Source: Hyphomicrobiales bacterium (lineage in GTDB: Bacteria > Pseudomonadota > Alphaproteobacteria > Rhizobiales > Rhizobiaceae). From it: a stretch of 64,000 bases of DNA. Location of the stretch: assembly GCA_900489925.1 (NCBI GenBank), contig UEHQ01000021.1, positions 62,001-126,000 of the forward strand, written 5' to 3'. Below, in pieces: positions 7,390 to 16,071 of this stretch; positions within the stretch are counted from its first letter, which is position 1, and each line of letters opens with the position of its first letter. The position numbers were made by a program, and so were the translations under genes. The notes beneath the pieces were generated by a model that was not told the DNA's origin, did not search any database, and was given only the letters and a program-made list of their open reading frames with translations.

Positions 7390-8037
7390 TCAGGCAGCCG
7401 GTACTTCGGCGGTGAAAACAATCTCTTCCGCAGTCGCGCTATGGCCCAGTTCCATCCCGCATTCTTCAGCGAGGAGCACTGTGTAGTAAGGCTGGATCGA
7501 GTGGGCATCGACGGCTTCCTCGATCTCGCGCGTGGAAATTTCCACGAACTTGGGAGGCAGACGCATCAGCTTGCCCTTGGCAACGATCTTGAACTTTGCG
7601 TCGAATTCCGGATTTTCCAGTGTGATTTCAAGCGAGCCCCCGCGTGGGATCGACGAATAGGCAACCAGAAACAGGTTCAGCAGGAGCTTGACGCGGTTCT
7701 TCGCGATGATGGCACGTGGACCGGTCCAGGTGACCTCGGTCTTCTTTTCGGCAGCGGCGAAGTCCTTGGCGGCCCGCTCGGCCTCTCCGGTATCGATCGA
7801 GGCGCCGACCGAACCCGAGGCGCCGAAGGCAAGCCGCGCGAACTTGAGGCGGACCGAAGCGTTCAGCGCACTTGTACGAATAAGATCCATCGCATCCGCA
7901 TCGGCTCCGCCCTCGTCAAGAAGTTCCAGGCCATTGTTGATGGCTCCGACGGGAGAAATCACGTCATGGCAAACCCGGCTGCACAGCAATGCTGCCAGAT
8001 CGGGACCTGTCAGAGTAAGGTTGGGATTCTTCGACAT
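7390..8037 (-). CDS. chpT: Histidine phosphotransferase ChpT
   Basis: Phosphotransfer protein that passes phosphate from the hybrid kinase CckA to CtrA and CpdR. The signature LLCSRVCHDVISPVGAINNG holds the phosphorylated His24, followed by the long DHp-like helical hairpin (AMDLIRTSALNASVRLKFAR) and a degenerate GHKL-like C-terminal domain (about 90-210). Start 8037 is favoured because AGGAG then lies 6 bases upstream; ATG 8040 is only 3 bases from it. 215 residues match the family. It probably forms an operon with the receiver gene downstream. Confidence 0.93.
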   Translation of the reverse strand: MSKNPNLTLTGPDLAALLCSRVCHDVISPVGAINNGLELLDEGGADADAMDLIRTSALNASVRLKFARLAFGASGSVGASIDTGEAERAAKDFAAAEKKTEVTWTGPRAIIAKNRVKLLLNLFLVAYSSIPRGGSLEITLENPEFDAKFKIVAKGKLMRLPPKFVEISTREIEEAVDAHSIQPYYTVLLAEECGMELGHSATAEEIVFTAEVPAA

Positions 8038-8142
8038 CATCGTCTCCTGAGGGCGATAGGCTCATTTCGCCGTATATCTTGCGTCATCAAAATTGCACGA
8101 AGTTTGCGCGCGTATTCGGCGCCATAATGACACCATATTTGG

Positions 8143-8157
8143 TAAACCGATTGTTAA
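8143..8157. promoter_or_regulatory. CtrA-box-like sequence upstream of eipA
   Basis: TAAA-N7-TTAAG, one mismatch from the CtrA consensus TTAA-N7-TTAA, lies about 65 bases before the chosen eipA start and between eipA and divergent chpT. In Brucella, eipA is reported to be CtrA-regulated, which makes the match more meaningful. Single-site matches are weak evidence. Confidence 0.45.
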
Positions 8158-8220
8158 GACCATCCGCGCAAAATGAATGAAACGCCGGAAACGGCCTACC
8201 GAACCGACCATGATGAACGG

Positions 8221-8826
8221 ATGACACCCATGCGCCCTCAAATCTTCGGAAGACTGACCGCCTTCTGCCGGTTATTCGTTGCGTTGTCTCTTCCGCTGGC
8301 GATGCTTGCCTCGACGCAGGCATCAGCGCAAGAGGCCAACAGCAGCCAGTACACGATGCAGGAGATCGTTGACGCCGGTCACTCGTTCTTCGGCTCGACG
8401 AGCGGCGGCCTTGCCAAGGTCGTCGAGGCTGCCTTCCAGAAGTACGGTTTGCCCAATGGCTACATCCTTGGCCAGGAAGGATCCGGTGCCTTCATAGCCG
8501 GTCTCACCTACGGCGAAGGGCAGCTGAACACCAAGAACGCCGGTGAGCACCCGCTCTACTGGCAGGGCCCCTCCCTCGGCATCGACTACGGCGGCCAAGG
8601 CACGCGGGTGATGATGCTGGTGTACGACCTTCCCTCCACCGATGCGATCTATGCCCGCTTTGGCGGCGTCAGCGGCCAGGCTTTCGTGATCGCCGGCTTC
8701 GGGATGACACTGCTCAAGAACAACAACGTGCTCGTCGTTCCAATCCGTACCGGTGTCGGCGCCCGCCTCGGCCTGAACGTTGGCTACCTCAAGGTTACGC
8801 CGAATCCGACCTGGAACCCCTTCTGA
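8221..8826 (+). CDS. eipA: DUF1134 periplasmic protein, EipA-like
   Basis: Exported small beta-barrel-like protein of family DUF1134; Brucella EipA maintains envelope integrity and virulence. A signal peptide is visible (RLFVALSLPLAMLASTQASA, then AQEANS), followed by the conserved body: TMQEIVDAGHSFFGSTSGGL, then YGLPNGYILGQEGSGAFIAG, GPSLGIDYGGQGTRVMMLVY and the C-terminal GVGARLGLNVGYLKVTP. ATG 8221 was chosen because the earlier ATG 8173 lacks a ribosome site and would lengthen the region before the signal peptide; ATG 8230 is also possible. Confidence 0.9.
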   Translation: MTPMRPQIFGRLTAFCRLFVALSLPLAMLASTQASAQEANSSQYTMQEIVDAGHSFFGSTSGGLAKVVEAAFQKYGLPNGYILGQEGSGAFIAGLTYGEGQLNTKNAGEHPLYWQGPSLGIDYGGQGTRVMMLVYDLPSTDAIYARFGGVSGQAFVIAGFGMTLLKNNNVLVVPIRTGVGARLGLNVGYLKVTPNPTWNPF

Positions 8827-8944
8827 TCGTCAGGAGGCGACGAACTCTCTTGGAGCGTCGCCTTTCCGCCACTTGCTCTATGCCGGTCGTCCGCTTAATG
8901 ATTAGCACTGACGCAAATCAATTCCTGGAAGCAGTGGCAACGCC

Positions 8945-10105
8945 GTGATCGAATATGCTCTGTTGTTCGGATTGGGTTTCCTGACCGCGGCGTTCCTCGC
9001 CTTTCTGGTATCGCCCGCAATCCATCGACGCATCGTTTGGTACACCGAGAACCGGATGCGGGCGACCATGCCCCTGAGCCCGCAGGAAGTCCGCGCCCAG
9101 AAGGACATGGTGCGTGCCCTTTATGCCGCCGAGAATGCCCGCACCGCGCAGGACCTCGTCCGCGAGCGCGAAAAGTCCCTGTCTCTGCAGCTGAAGCATG
9201 ACTCGGTCGCCCTCGACGCCGGCAAGTTTGCATCCGAGATCAGTGCCCTTCAGGCGCAGATCGGCGACATGAGCGTCGAGGCGGCGGAGCTTCGCTCCCA
9301 TCTGCGCAAGGACGAGAACTATATCAGCCAGCTCAAGACCAGCCTGCATATTGCCGAACAGGCTGGTGCTGCCAAGGATGGCGAGTTGGATGCGCTACGG
9401 ACACGGCTGAACAAGCTGGCCGAACAGGCGGACAACCTCAAGATCGATATGGCCGCGCGCGACACCCAGATCGAAAGCCTGACATTCAAGTCGGGCACGC
9501 TTCGCATCGAGCGCGACAATCTCCGGCAGGACGCCAGCCTGCTCCAGAAGCGCGCCAAAGAGGCCGAGCAGAAGCTGTCCCAGCAGGAGCATACCGTCAT
9601 CCGCTTTGAAGACAGGGCGGCACGCGATGCCGCCGCGCTGTCGGAGAAGACGACGCTGCTCGGACGCCGGCAGCAGGAAATTGCCAAGCTTAAGGAACAG
9701 GTGAAAGCCGTAAACGCGGACCTGCGCAAAGCCAACCGTGCGCTGCGCAATGCAGGTCTCGCCACCGTGACCACGGAACTGGTCTCTGAAAAGCAACCGC
9801 CGGAGAGCGCGATGCCATCTGAACTTGACACAGCCGCCGTTGCTGCACGTCTTGCTGAGGAGGTTCGCGCAAGAAGTGCCGCCGTTTCCGAAAGCCTCCT
9901 GAAGGCGAAGACCAACACAGGCAATGACGGCCCGATCCGCGAAGAGATCGCGGCGATCGCGGCGAACATGGTGGCGCTGACAGCCCTGAACGAAGGCCCA
10001 TCTTCCCCGATCCGCGACCTCCTGCCCGAGCCGGCCGAGCCACGTGAAGGCGAACGCCTGGATCTCGCCCAGCGCGCGGCAACGATCCTTTCCGAACCGG
10101 GCTGA
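8945..10105 (+). CDS. Membrane-anchored coiled-coil protein, conserved hypothetical
   Basis: 386 residues from a GTG start (8945), with GGAAG upstream. One N-terminal membrane segment (YALLFGLGFLTAAFLAFLVS, about residues 4-23) is followed by a basic patch and about 230 residues of heptad-rich coiled coil (for example ALRTRLNKLAEQADNLKIDM). The C-terminal 110 residues are Ala/Glu-rich with an EIAAIAANMVALTALNEG helix. The topology suggests a cytoplasmic rod tethered to the inner membrane. I do not recognise a characterised homologue. It ends 2 bases before the convergent methyltransferase gene. Confidence 0.85.
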   Translation: MIEYALLFGLGFLTAAFLAFLVSPAIHRRIVWYTENRMRATMPLSPQEVRAQKDMVRALYAAENARTAQDLVREREKSLSLQLKHDSVALDAGKFASEISALQAQIGDMSVEAAELRSHLRKDENYISQLKTSLHIAEQAGAAKDGELDALRTRLNKLAEQADNLKIDMAARDTQIESLTFKSGTLRIERDNLRQDASLLQKRAKEAEQKLSQQEHTVIRFEDRAARDAAALSEKTTLLGRRQQEIAKLKEQVKAVNADLRKANRALRNAGLATVTTELVSEKQPPESAMPSELDTAAVAARLAEEVRARSAAVSESLLKAKTNTGNDGPIREEIAAIAANMVALTALNEGPSSPIRDLLPEPAEPREGERLDLAQRAATILSEPG

Positions 10106-10120
10106 TCTCAGATCAGGCCC
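10099..10120. terminator. Small hairpin containing both convergent stop codons
   Basis: CTGATC (10102-10107) and GATCAG (10111-10116), flanked by GG and GCCC, form a hairpin that includes the TGA of the coiled-coil gene and the stop of the opposing SpoU-type gene. No T-run, so termination strength is doubtful. Confidence 0.35.
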
Positions 10121-10929
10121 GCGGCGGACGACATCTCAAACAGGGCAATTCCCGTCGCCATAGCCACGTTGAGGCTGTCCAGCCCTTCCGATTGCGGAAT
10201 GCGTGCCGTGCGGAAGCGCGACAGTACCGCCTCCGGCAACCCCTCGCCTTCTGTCCCGACAACCAAGGCCATGCGATCGGAGGCCGGTATCTGTCGGATA
10301 TCCGTTTGGCCGCGCGGCGAAAGCGTCCAGATCGCAAAACCCTGCTCCGCAAGCCGTGTCAGCACGTCAACGGCATCGCCGCCACGCTGGTAAGGCACGG
10401 TCAGCACCGACCCGACAGAGACGCGCAGCGACTTGCGATAGAGCGGATCGCAGGAGGTCTCGTCCAGGAAGATCGCATCTGCCTTGAACGCCGCAGCGTT
10501 GCGGAACATCGAGCCGGCATTGTCGTGGTTTGAAATGCCGCAGCCAACCAGCACCAGAGCTCGCGCTGGCAGGCGCTCGATCAGGCCCGTTGCGGCAGGC
10601 TTCCGGCGACCAAGGGCCAGCACACCGCGGTGCAGATGAAAACCGACGATACGATCGAGCACCCCCGCCTCGGCGACATAGACCGGGACAGTCTCGGGCA
10701 ACCCGTCGAGGATCGGGGACACGCCATCGACGCGATTTCGAAGCAGGAGAACCTTCTCCGCCTCAAAGTCGCCCTGCCCGCCATGCGCGGCCGCCAGCAT
10801 CCTGAGAACCACAGTGCCTTCGGCGATAAAGCGGCTTTCTCGCCCGGTCAGGTCGCGTTCGCGAATGTCGCGGAACTCCGCAATGCGTGGGTCATCGGCA
10901 CTCTCGATGGTGATGAGCCGCGAGGTCAT
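10108..10929 (-). CDS. TrmH/SpoU-family RNA 2'-O-methyltransferase
   Basis: SPOUT-fold SAM-dependent methyltransferase for 2'-O-methylation of tRNA or rRNA. All three SpoU motifs are visible: GISNHDNAGSMFRNAAAF (motif 1, with the catalytic Asn and Arg), ALVVGTEGEGLPEAVL (motif 2) and PQSEGLDSLNVAMATGIALF (motif 3). The N-terminal 110 residues resemble the substrate-binding extension (FIAEGTVVLRMLAA). ATG 10929 is preferred to TTG 10938. Its start lies just past the stop of the upstream small membrane protein gene, so the two are probably co-transcribed. Exact RNA target unknown. Confidence 0.9.
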   Translation of the reverse strand: MTSRLITIESADDPRIAEFRDIRERDLTGRESRFIAEGTVVLRMLAAAHGGQGDFEAEKVLLLRNRVDGVSPILDGLPETVPVYVAEAGVLDRIVGFHLHRGVLALGRRKPAATGLIERLPARALVLVGCGISNHDNAGSMFRNAAAFKADAIFLDETSCDPLYRKSLRVSVGSVLTVPYQRGGDAVDVLTRLAEQGFAIWTLSPRGQTDIRQIPASDRMALVVGTEGEGLPEAVLSRFRTARIPQSEGLDSLNVAMATGIALFEMSSAAGLI

Positions 10930-10934
10930 GGCAC

Positions 10935-11321
10935 TCAACCGCCGTTGATCGTCACGTCCGCTACGATACGACCGGCTTTGATATCGAACACCAGGGCCTT
11001 CATCACACCATCAGCCGTCGTGCCGAAAAACAGGATCTGGCCAGCGGAAAGCGAAGAGGACTGGATCACGAAGCCGGGCGGAAGCGTAGCGGTCACGGAT
11101 ACCGGCGCATCGGAGGGGACACCTGCCGAGGTCACCGCTGCGGTATCCTTCGCCGGAGCGCGCATCGTCTTGTAGACAACCGCACCGAAGACCGCCATAA
11201 GGCTCACGAACATGATGATGCCCGAGACGATCTGCAGGCGGATCATCTTGCGCCGGACACTTTCCATCGCCGGATCAAGGGGTTTTTCTTCCTGATCGTC
11301 TTCTGGCTGGATTTTCGTCAT
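10935..11321 (-). CDS. Single-pass membrane protein, conserved hypothetical
   Basis: 128 residues: a charged cytoplasmic N-terminus (PEDDQEEKPLDP), one membrane helix (IVSGIIMFVSLMAVFGAVVY, about residues 31-50) and a periplasmic tail of about 75 residues with a possible beta-rich end (GQILFFGTTADGVMKALVFD). No family recognised. It is divergent from the pseudouridine synthase gene and directly upstream of the SpoU-type gene. Confidence 0.75.
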   Translation of the reverse strand: MTKIQPEDDQEEKPLDPAMESVRRKMIRLQIVSGIIMFVSLMAVFGAVVYKTMRAPAKDTAAVTSAGVPSDAPVSVTATLPPGFVIQSSSLSAGQILFFGTTADGVMKALVFDIKAGRIVADVTINGG

Positions 11322-11365
11322 TATTGGCGTTCCATTCTTATAAAATACTTCGGAGAAGAAGCGTC

Positions 11366-12400
11366 TTGAGTGACCCCTTTAAACAAGCATCCGGCATTAT
11401 GAAAGTCCTGACGGCCGATGAGAACGCCGAAGGGCGGCTCGACGCGTGGATGACCGCGCAGCTTGGTGAAGAATTCTCCCGCAGCCGCGTGAAGGTGCTG
11501 ATCAAGGACGGTCAGGTATCGTCCAAGGGCGCTGTCGTTGCCGATCCGCAAAAGAAGGTGCGCCCGGGCGACATCTTCGAGATCAATCTTCCGGAGCCTG
11601 AAGATCCGACGCCGAAGGGCGAGAATATCCCGCTCGATATCCTCTATGAGGACGAGGACGTCGTCGTCGTCTCCAAGCCTGCCGGTATGGTCGTCCACCC
11701 CGCGGCAGGTAACTGGACCGGGACGCTCGTAAACGCGCTCATCTATCATTGCGGCGACACGCTCTCGGGCATCGGCGGCGTACGCCGCCCTGGCATCGTC
11801 CATCGTCTCGACAAGGACACCACAGGCGTGATGGTCGTGGCGAAGAACAATATCGCCCATCGCCACCTGTCGCAGCAGTTTGCCGATCACGGCCGCACCA
11901 TGCCGCTGGAACGCGCCTACCAGGCGATCGTCTGGGGCCGCCCCCGTACGCTGACCGGAACGATCGACGCGCCGCTCGGGCGTTCCACGGGCGACCGCAC
12001 CCGCCGGGCCGTGAAGCGTGCGGAGAGCCAGGACGCCGACGAGGCGATCACGCATTACGAGGTGCTCGAGCGCTTCCACGAAACCCCTGATGCGACCTCG
12101 CTGGCCTCACTTGTCGAGTGCCATCTCGAGACCGGACGGACCCACCAGATCCGTGTCCACATGGCTCATATCGGCCACCCGCTGCTTGGCGACAGCGCCT
12201 ATGGCGCGGGCTTCAAGACCAAGGCCAACCTGTTGCCCGAGGCAGCCCGGAAGACGGTCAACGGCTTCCACCGCCAGGCGCTGCACGCCTTCATGCTGCA
12301 ATTCGAGCATCCCCGCACCGGCGAAGTCATGCACTTCGAAGTGCCGATGCCGGACGATATGATGGAGCTGATCGAGGCATTGCGCGGCCCCGGAGAGTAA
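11366..12400 (+). CDS. rluD: RluA/RluD-family 23S rRNA pseudouridine synthase
   Basis: Isomerises uridines in 23S rRNA; the RluD type acts on helix 69. An N-terminal S4 RNA-binding domain (EGRLDAWMTAQLGEEFSRSR) is followed by the catalytic domain with the active-site Asp in RRPGIVHRLDKDTTGVMVVA and the later LETGRTHQIRVHMAHIGHPL motif, which are family hallmarks. The start is unclear: TTG 11366 has GGAG about 10 bases upstream, while ATG 11399 lacks a ribosome site but would still give a complete S4 domain. RluD rather than RluC is inferred from overall architecture. Confidence 0.9.
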   Translation: MSDPFKQASGIMKVLTADENAEGRLDAWMTAQLGEEFSRSRVKVLIKDGQVSSKGAVVADPQKKVRPGDIFEINLPEPEDPTPKGENIPLDILYEDEDVVVVSKPAGMVVHPAAGNWTGTLVNALIYHCGDTLSGIGGVRRPGIVHRLDKDTTGVMVVAKNNIAHRHLSQQFADHGRTMPLERAYQAIVWGRPRTLTGTIDAPLGRSTGDRTRRAVKRAESQDADEAITHYEVLERFHETPDATSLASLVECHLETGRTHQIRVHMAHIGHPLLGDSAYGAGFKTKANLLPEAARKTVNGFHRQALHAFMLQFEHPRTGEVMHFEVPMPDDMMELIEALRGPGE

Positions 12401-12425
12401 CGGCTTCGTGAATACCCTTCTCATC

Positions 12426-12453
12426 TTGAACCGCTGTGTTGCCATACTTATCT
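12426..12453 (+). promoter_or_regulatory. Possible sigma-70-type promoter of rpoH
   Basis: TTGAAC (12426-12431) and TTATCT (12448-12453) are separated by 16 bases, about 110 bases before the rpoH start. The fit is moderate and other promoters in the 160-base gap are possible. Confidence 0.35.
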
Positions 12454-12561
12454 GTACATTGACTTAGTGCGGGCTCGTAAAAAGCCGCATGTCCCGGTTC
12501 GCCTTTTAGACGCGGGGACGCGTCCATCGGGAATCGGAATTCAGATAGGAGGGTGCAATCC

Positions 12562-13470
12562 ATGGCCCGAAATAGTTTGCCGTCCATTACGGCCGGTGAA
12601 GCCGGTCTCAATCGTTATCTCGACGAAATCCGCAAGTTCCCGATGCTGGAACCGCAGGAAGAATATATGCTCGCCAAGCGCTACTCTGAGCATGGCGATC
12701 GCGAAGCTGCGCATAAGCTCGTCACCAGCCATCTGCGCCTCGTGGCGAAGATTGCCATGGGCTACCGTGGCTATGGCCTGCCGATCGGCGAAGTCGTGTC
12801 GGAAGGCAACGTCGGCCTCATGCAGGCCGTGAAGAAATTCGATCCCGAACGCGGTTTCCGTCTGGCAACCTACGCGATGTGGTGGATCAAGGCGTCGATC
12901 CAGGAATATATCCTGCGTTCGTGGTCGCTCGTTAAGATGGGTACCACCGCCAATCAGAAGCGTCTCTTCTTCAACCTGCGCCGCCTCAAGGGCCGCATCC
13001 AGGCCATCGATGAGGGCGATCTGAAGCCCGAGCACGTGACCGAGATCGCGACCAAGCTGAAGGTCTCCGAGGAAGAAGTGGTTTCGATGAACCGCCGCCT
13101 TTCCGGCGACGCCTCTTTGAACGCACCGATCAAGGCCTCCGAAGGCGACTCCGGTCAGTGGCAGGATTGGCTGGTGGACGATCACGACAGCCAGGAAGCT
13201 GTTCTGATCGAACAGGACGAGCTCGATACGCGCCGCCGCATGCTGGCCAAGGCCATGAGCGTGCTCAACGACCGCGAACGCCGCATCTTCGAGGCACGCC
13301 GCCTCGCTGAAGATCCGGTGACGCTCGAGGATCTGTCGACGGAGTTCGATATCAGCCGCGAACGCGTGCGGCAGATCGAAGTCCGGGCCTTCGAGAAGGT
13401 TCAGGACGCCGTGCGCAAGGAAGCGCTCGAACGAGCCAAGGCCGTGCGCGTGGTTGAAGCAACCGCATAA
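12562..13470 (+). CDS. rpoH: RNA polymerase heat-shock sigma factor RpoH (sigma-32)
   Basis: Alternative sigma factor for heat-shock genes. Region 2 is intact (LPIGEVVSEGNVGLMQAVKK, then GFRLATYAMWWIKASIQEYI), the RpoH box NQKRLFFNLRRLKG is present, and region 4 ends with the helix-turn-helix LEDLSTEFDISRERVRQIEV. ATG 12562 was chosen because AGGAGG lies 9 bases upstream; the in-frame GTG 12553 abuts that site. 302 residues is the usual length. Rhizobia often have two rpoH genes; which one this is cannot be told here. Confidence 0.97.
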   Translation: MARNSLPSITAGEAGLNRYLDEIRKFPMLEPQEEYMLAKRYSEHGDREAAHKLVTSHLRLVAKIAMGYRGYGLPIGEVVSEGNVGLMQAVKKFDPERGFRLATYAMWWIKASIQEYILRSWSLVKMGTTANQKRLFFNLRRLKGRIQAIDEGDLKPEHVTEIATKLKVSEEEVVSMNRRLSGDASLNAPIKASEGDSGQWQDWLVDDHDSQEAVLIEQDELDTRRRMLAKAMSVLNDRERRIFEARRLAEDPVTLEDLSTEFDISRERVRQIEVRAFEKVQDAVRKEALERAKAVRVVEATA

Positions 13471-13490
13471 TCACGGTCTATCTCCCAACA

Positions 13491-13519
13491 AAAAGGGCGG
13501 GTCGATGACCCGCCCTTTT
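13491..13519. terminator. Bidirectional intrinsic terminator after rpoH
   Basis: AAAAGGGCGGGTC (13491-13503) pairs perfectly with GACCCGCCCTTTT (13507-13519) around a 3-base loop. A-run and T-run flanks let it serve rpoH and the convergent long hypothetical gene. Confidence 0.92.
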
Positions 13520-13544
13520 CTTTGATCGTTACCTCAAGTTCCGT

Positions 13545-16010
13545 TTACTGGCTGGTGGAAACGTCGCCCGAAGCGGCCCATTCCTTGATCGCCGCGGTAA
13601 ACGCCTCGGCGCCGGTGGTCCCCTTCTGCATCGTCAGCAGGGCGCGGCGGCCGTTGCGATAGGTGATCGGGATATCAAGCCAATCACGATTGGACAGAAG
13701 ATCGAGGTTCGCCTTGCGCGCATCCGGATAGTCGTTCAGCGCGATCATGTGAAAATCGTCGGTAATCTTGGCCGGAACCGCAATCAACGCGTCGCCGCGA
13801 TCCTGCTCCGTACGTTTCATCGAAATGCGCTGAACGCCATCGATGGCGCCGCCTTCGAAGTTCGGCGGCAGCGAGAAGACGATCTCGACGATATGGCTCG
13901 CCGGCAGCGACGGATCGGAATTGCGCTTGAAGGTCAGCTGCGCGCTCAGATTACGCTCGGGAACGGTGACCATGCCACGAACGACGGCATCCTGCTTGCC
14001 ATCCTGGCCAGCCTCGTGCTGAAGGCTCCAGACGACCGACCCCTGGATGGCTGTCGGCGAGCTCTGGCCAATGCGCTCCTCGTAGAGGAACATTTTTTCG
14101 CTCGAGCCAACCGGCGCGGTCGCTGCTGGCGTGGTCGAGTCGGCAGTCGGCGTCGCGGCAGATGCCGTTCCCGGCGTTGGCGCTGCAACCGGTTGCGTCC
14201 CGCCTGAGACCGGTGGCGGAGCATCGGATGCGGCCACGTTCTGCTCGGCCACAGACTTTCCTTCGGCGACCTGAGTGCCGGGGGCAGCTGCCGGGCCGGC
14301 ATCCGTTTCGGTGCCGTCGGCATTCAGTCTCTGCGTGAACTTGCTGTTGACGGAAGAGCCGTCGTTCAGCGAAGCGACTTCCTTCTGCGGCGGGTTCGCT
14401 GCCGCCGGATCGCCGGCTTGCGATGCAGGCGTCGCCGGATCGGGCTTTGCGGGTGCCGTTTCGGTCTTTGCGGTCTGCGACGGCGCCGCGCTGACAAGAC
14501 CCTTGACCATTTCGGTCAGAGCGCCCTGGTTGGTCCAGGCAGCATAGCCGCCTCCACCCACAACACCGAGCGCGATCAGGATCGTGACGATCGAGCCGAT
14601 GCCGAAACGACGGCGCTTCGGCTCCATGCGGAAATTCTTGCCCTGGAACTTCGACGCAATGGCGTTGTCGACATCGCTCGACGAAATGCCATCATCGTCT
14701 TCGGCAACCACGCCGCGGTTGTCGTAACCGCGAAGCTGCGTTGCCTCCTGCCAGGCATCGTTGGCCGCCGGCGCGGGCTTCGCAGCCGAAGTCCCGTGAA
14801 CCTCGGAGAACAGATCGCCATCATCGAAATGGGCGCTGATCTGCTCCTTCTTGCCGCTGTCGAGCGGCGGCAGGTCGTCGAACGCAGCCGCTTCCCAGGA
14901 GAAGCCCTCGTTTGCAGCAGGCATCTTCGTGGGCTCAGGCGGATGCTCGATCCCGGCAATCACATCTTCGAAGGCCCGCGCTGCGTCGTTTGCCGGCGCG
15001 ACGGGTGACTTCTCCGAAAACTGGCGCAGCTCCTCGAGCGCCCAGTCGGTCGGCTCGTCTCTTCTGACCGGCTCCGGGACTTCCTCGGCATGCTCGGACC
15101 ATACCGGGTCGAAATGCGCGGCGGTATCAGCATGAATCGGTTCTTCGCGAACATGCTCGACGAATTCCGCCGTTTGCTGCTCGAAGACATGCACAGGTTC
15201 GACGAGCCGGTTGCTCAAGTCGAAATCACGTGCCACCGGCTGCGGCGCCGGTTCATAAGCTGGCTCGATATGGGGCTCGACCGCCGGCTCCGGCGAGAAC
15301 TCCTGATAGGGCTCTTTCTCGACGACATCGTCGTGATGGGGTGCCTGCCAAGGCTCGACCGGCTCGGGTTCAGCCGCAAAGGACGGCTCCGCTTCGTGCC
15401 AGGCCTGAGGCGCCTCCTCGTGGACCGGGGGCGTGTAGACTTCCTCGGCCGCTACCGCTTCTTCAGCCTCGACCACCTCATCGGCGGGAGCCTCATGATA
15501 GTGCTGCGCCGGTTCTTCATGATACTGAACCGGCTCCTCAACGTGTGGTACGGGCTCTTCATGCGCGACCGGCTCTTCGTAAACCGGTTCCTCGTAGGCA
15601 GGAGCCGCCGAAGCTGCAGCAGGCTCCTCGTAGCGAGGCTCTTCGTACACCGTCTGCTGTTCATGAACCGGCTCTTCGACCGGGGCTATCTCTGCGACGG
15701 GCGCGGCTGCCGCGGGTTCCGGCTCGGCCTCGTCGATCGGCTCCGCCGGGATCTCCAGCGCGAGCTCGACGTCCGAGATGTCGTCCTCGGCCGGCAATGC
15801 CACGGCATGCTCGGCCTCTACTTCGCGGATCGCTGCTTCGAGCTTTTCAAGCTGCCGTTGCAGCATCGCTTCCGGCGGACGCGGCTTCATGTTCTCGAGC
15901 TGCCGCTGAACGGCACCGCGAGCGCGCTCGTAGACCTTCACCCGCATCTCGGGAGTGTTGTCGGTCAGGCCGTCAACCGCCCGCCGGATAACTGCGATAA
16001 AATCCGCCAT
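13545..16010 (-). CDS. Large acidic, Glu/Pro-rich single-pass membrane protein of unknown function
   Basis: 821 residues in three parts. The first 75 are helical (VRRAV-type segment, then MLQRQLEKLEAAIREVEAEH). Residues of about 80-460 are acidic and low-complexity, with many short EEP/HEEP/YEEP units rich in Tyr and His, so probably disordered. One membrane helix (IVTILIALGVVGGGGYAAW, about 471-491) leads to a Pro/Ala/Thr-rich linker and a folded periplasmic domain of about 150 residues at the C-terminus (EKMFLYEERIGQSSPTAIQG, later FSLPPNFEGGAIDGVQRISM). It lies directly downstream of purA (gap 61 bases). I recognise no characterised homologue; the plan resembles polar or envelope scaffolds, which is only an analogy. 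Confidence 0.85.
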   Translation of the reverse strand: MADFIAVIRRAVDGLTDNTPEMRVKVYERARGAVQRQLENMKPRPPEAMLQRQLEKLEAAIREVEAEHAVALPAEDDISDVELALEIPAEPIDEAEPEPAAAAPVAEIAPVEEPVHEQQTVYEEPRYEEPAAASAAPAYEEPVYEEPVAHEEPVPHVEEPVQYHEEPAQHYHEAPADEVVEAEEAVAAEEVYTPPVHEEAPQAWHEAEPSFAAEPEPVEPWQAPHHDDVVEKEPYQEFSPEPAVEPHIEPAYEPAPQPVARDFDLSNRLVEPVHVFEQQTAEFVEHVREEPIHADTAAHFDPVWSEHAEEVPEPVRRDEPTDWALEELRQFSEKSPVAPANDAARAFEDVIAGIEHPPEPTKMPAANEGFSWEAAAFDDLPPLDSGKKEQISAHFDDGDLFSEVHGTSAAKPAPAANDAWQEATQLRGYDNRGVVAEDDDGISSSDVDNAIASKFQGKNFRMEPKRRRFGIGSIVTILIALGVVGGGGYAAWTNQGALTEMVKGLVSAAPSQTAKTETAPAKPDPATPASQAGDPAAANPPQKEVASLNDGSSVNSKFTQRLNADGTETDAGPAAAPGTQVAEGKSVAEQNVAASDAPPPVSGGTQPVAAPTPGTASAATPTADSTTPAATAPVGSSEKMFLYEERIGQSSPTAIQGSVVWSLQHEAGQDGKQDAVVRGMVTVPERNLSAQLTFKRNSDPSLPASHIVEIVFSLPPNFEGGAIDGVQRISMKRTEQDRGDALIAVPAKITDDFHMIALNDYPDARKANLDLLSNRDWLDIPITYRNGRRALLTMQKGTTGAEAFTAAIKEWAASGDVSTSQ

Positions 16011-16071
16011 TCGTACTTTCTCAAAGAGTGTGGTTTGTTAACCAAACCACACAAAATAATGACCCGCGACC

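Noticed and set aside
8173..8220. Upstream ATG for eipA adding 16 residues
   Set aside because: No ribosome site, and the extra charged residues would precede an otherwise normal signal peptide.
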